Part shown: piece by piece, positions 62,848 to 64,000 of the stretch
Numbering within the stretch: the first letter of the stretch is position 1
How the letters are laid out: each line of letters begins with the position of its first letter
The notes under the pieces: generated by a model
What the model saw: only the letters and a program-made list of their open reading frames with translations
Told to the model about the DNA's origin: nothing
The model's database searches: none
Assembly: GCF_030408815.1 (NCBI RefSeq)
Contig: NZ_CP047355.1
Span: forward strand, 2,108,001 to 2,172,000
From: Corynebacterium freiburgense
GTDB taxonomy: Bacteria > Actinomycetota > Actinomycetes > Mycobacteriales > Mycobacteriaceae
Direction of reading: 5' to 3'
Length of the DNA: 64,000 nt
Position numbers and translations under genes: made by a program

Positions 62848-63455
62848 CACCCGAATTTAACGGCACACGAACATTTGATACCGTTCACGGTAAGTTGCCT
62901 TACACAGAGGTAAATGACCGTGTTGCTGAGCCCCTTCGAGTTCTAATCAATGAGATTAACGAAGGGGCTTTTCAAGATTTTGAGCTAAATCCACCCCTTC
63001 TCCAGGAATTTCACCGCCGCATCTGCGGAGACCTTACCCCAGCTATTGCCGGCCAATTACGCCAATGCGCAGTCCGTATTGGGCTCCACTACCCACCCGA
63101 ACACATTTTTGTTTCACAAAAGCTGTGGGAATACTTTGATGATATTCATGCCCGCATGGAATATACCGAAGGCAATCTGCAAAATACCCTAGAACTCCTT
63201 GCATATGTGGAGGCTAAAGGCTTACACATCCACCCCTTTGTGGATTTTAATGGGCGCGCGATTCGCGCTTTGGTATATGAAGTTATGCACCGGCTTGATT
63301 TTCCCCCCATTGAAATATCTATCGACGCCGCGTCCCCCATGCACACCACATATATTCAAGCTCTGCGAGAATTTGATATCCACCAGTCCCTACAGGGATT
63401 AGTAGACCTTTGGAAAAACTATCGATTCCCCCGGTTCCGCGACCAATTTTACTAA
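62844..63455 (+). CDS. Fic-family AMP-transferase-like toxin
   Basis: The 203-residue protein has the Fic core: HIHPFVDFNGRAIRALVYEV, with catalytic H130 and the motif HPFxDFNGRxxR, where the usual GN is FN. Upstream helices (VSQKLWEYFDDIHARMEYTE) form the flap and substrate region. Fic enzymes transfer AMP or other nucleotides onto target Tyr, Ser or Thr. The flap and the upstream small inhibitor gene suggest a class I Fic toxin held in check by its partner. The length is near the short FicT-type forms. Confidence 0.85.
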   Translation: MTPEFNGTRTFDTVHGKLPYTEVNDRVAEPLRVLINEINEGAFQDFELNPPLLQEFHRRICGDLTPAIAGQLRQCAVRIGLHYPPEHIFVSQKLWEYFDDIHARMEYTEGNLQNTLELLAYVEAKGLHIHPFVDFNGRAIRALVYEVMHRLDFPPIEISIDAASPMHTTYIQALREFDIHQSLQGLVDLWKNYRFPRFRDQFY

Positions 63456-63844
63456 CCACCCGCAATTTCAAGTTTGTTAGGCGCGGTTTGCATGAGCAAA
63501 CACTTCACCCTTGATTACAATGCGGCTCTGAGGTGTTGTGGCTGGCCTGGTTCTTGGTCTTTTTGGGTGCTGCTTGGGTGCTGGCTTGGCCTGGTTTTTG
63601 AGAGCCGTTGTGGCTGGCGGGGTTTTGGGGTAGATGCCGTGATTGATGTGACTTGTGGGGTTATAGCATCACGGATTCCGGTGGAGGGCTTGTTTTGGAC
63701 TGGCGTTTGCGGGGGTTTGTGACTGGCGGTTTGGTTGTGTGCGTCCGGTGAACTGGGATTTGCTTAGGGCTAGCCGGTCTTTTTGAGGCTGGTTGGTCCT
63801 TCCTGGGGTCTGGTTGGGCGCTGGTTGGACGCCGGTTGGGCGTG

Positions 63845-63893
63845 TTGTCACAGATTCCATTTTTTTCAGGCGATTTTATGGAATCTGCGACAA
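63845..63893. repeat. 16-base inverted repeat
   Basis: TTGTCACAGATTCCAT (63845-63860) and ATGGAATCTGCGACAA (63878-63893) pair over 16 bases with one mismatch around a 17-base loop. Possible terminator, element end or protein-binding site. Confidence 0.75.
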
Positions 63894-63913
63894 TGCGGAT
63901 GAAAACATCACTA

Positions 63914-63938
63914 GTTTGATAGGGTGCGCCTATCAAAC
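63914..63938. repeat. 10-base perfect hairpin
   Basis: GTTTGATAGG and CCTATCAAAC are perfectly complementary around the 5-base loop GTGCG. There is no T-run, so it is not a typical terminator. Confidence 0.75.
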
Positions 63939-64000
63939 GTCCGGGAAAGCGGCTTAAACACCCGAGAAACCCCGGCACCTTCAGTCCACTCGCTTAAAAA

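Larger units (their letters stand above)
63456..64000. other. Non-coding end of window: G/T-rich stretch and hairpins
   Basis: From about 63535 to 63840 the plus strand is very rich in G and T (TGGCTGG, TGGTT repeats) and no reading frame looks real on either strand. Two hairpins follow at 63845 and 63914. No gene can be supported to the end of the window. Confidence 0.6.

Noticed and set aside
63661..63978. Minus-strand frame of 105 codons, rich in Pro, Lys and Gln
   Set aside because: Low-complexity translation of the skewed tract, no ribosome binding site and no family.
1..64000. CRISPR array or cas genes
   Set aside because: No regularly spaced direct repeats of 25-40 bases and no Cas-like protein were seen.

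Overview
The window reads as a chromosomal segment of a Corynebacterium-type actinobacterium. Evidence: a homodimeric pyruvate dehydrogenase E1 (aceE), a DUF3052 protein, a BCCT transporter of the LcoP/EctP kind, neighbouring dnaG and dgt, a DUF222-HNH (13E12-type) protein, a DUF1707 protein, many leaderless-looking starts and moderate GC. The species cannot be told from sequence alone.

Bases 1-34 kb are an accessory, defence-rich region. Bases 1-15028 hold one tightly packed operon of four very large proteins: a SNF2-type helicase (5' end outside the window), an Eco57I-like adenine methyltransferase, a 2094-residue DruE/YprA-type helicase with Zn-Cys clusters and a DUF1998-like region, and a UvrD-like helicase with a RelE-like N-terminus. 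This set resembles DISARM and Druantia at once, which is the layout that I recall being described as ARMADA (disARM-related antiviral defence array). After 2.3 kb of decayed AT-rich DNA comes a two-gene minus-strand operon, a DUF262 (GmrSD N-terminal-like) protein overlapping a PIN_8 (DUF4935) nuclease-like protein; I do not know a characterised system of exactly this composition. Next is a rearranged zone (20.3-26.9 kb) with repeated HxlR regulator fragments and a segmental duplication [VOC protein, small acidic protein, (MFS), glycerophosphodiesterase], the second copy carrying deletions. It is followed by a DUF4062 protein, an Abi_2-family protein with a promoter plus a structured terminator-like RNA just upstream (abiF-RNA-like), and a set of secreted, C-terminally anchored proteins including a von Willebrand A protein.

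From about 34 kb the window looks like ordinary chromosome: AraC regulator, VOC protein, two lipoproteins, cobD with a BAAT-like thioesterase/acyltransferase, tRNA-Val, DUF3052, aceE, DUF1707 protein, an alpha/beta hydrolase divergent from an acyl carrier protein, a serine hydrolase with a dicarboxylate/amino-acid symporter, a TRIC-type channel, a broken SdpI-like gene, tRNA-CAU and tRNA-Asn, BCCT transporter, dnaG (zinc ligands mostly replaced), DUF222-HNH, a secreted RNase Sa-like enzyme, an MFS/ArsR operon with a perfect palindromic operator candidate, dgt, a TPM-domain envelope protein and a Fic/antitoxin pair. The last 500 bases contain no recognisable gene but two strong hairpins.
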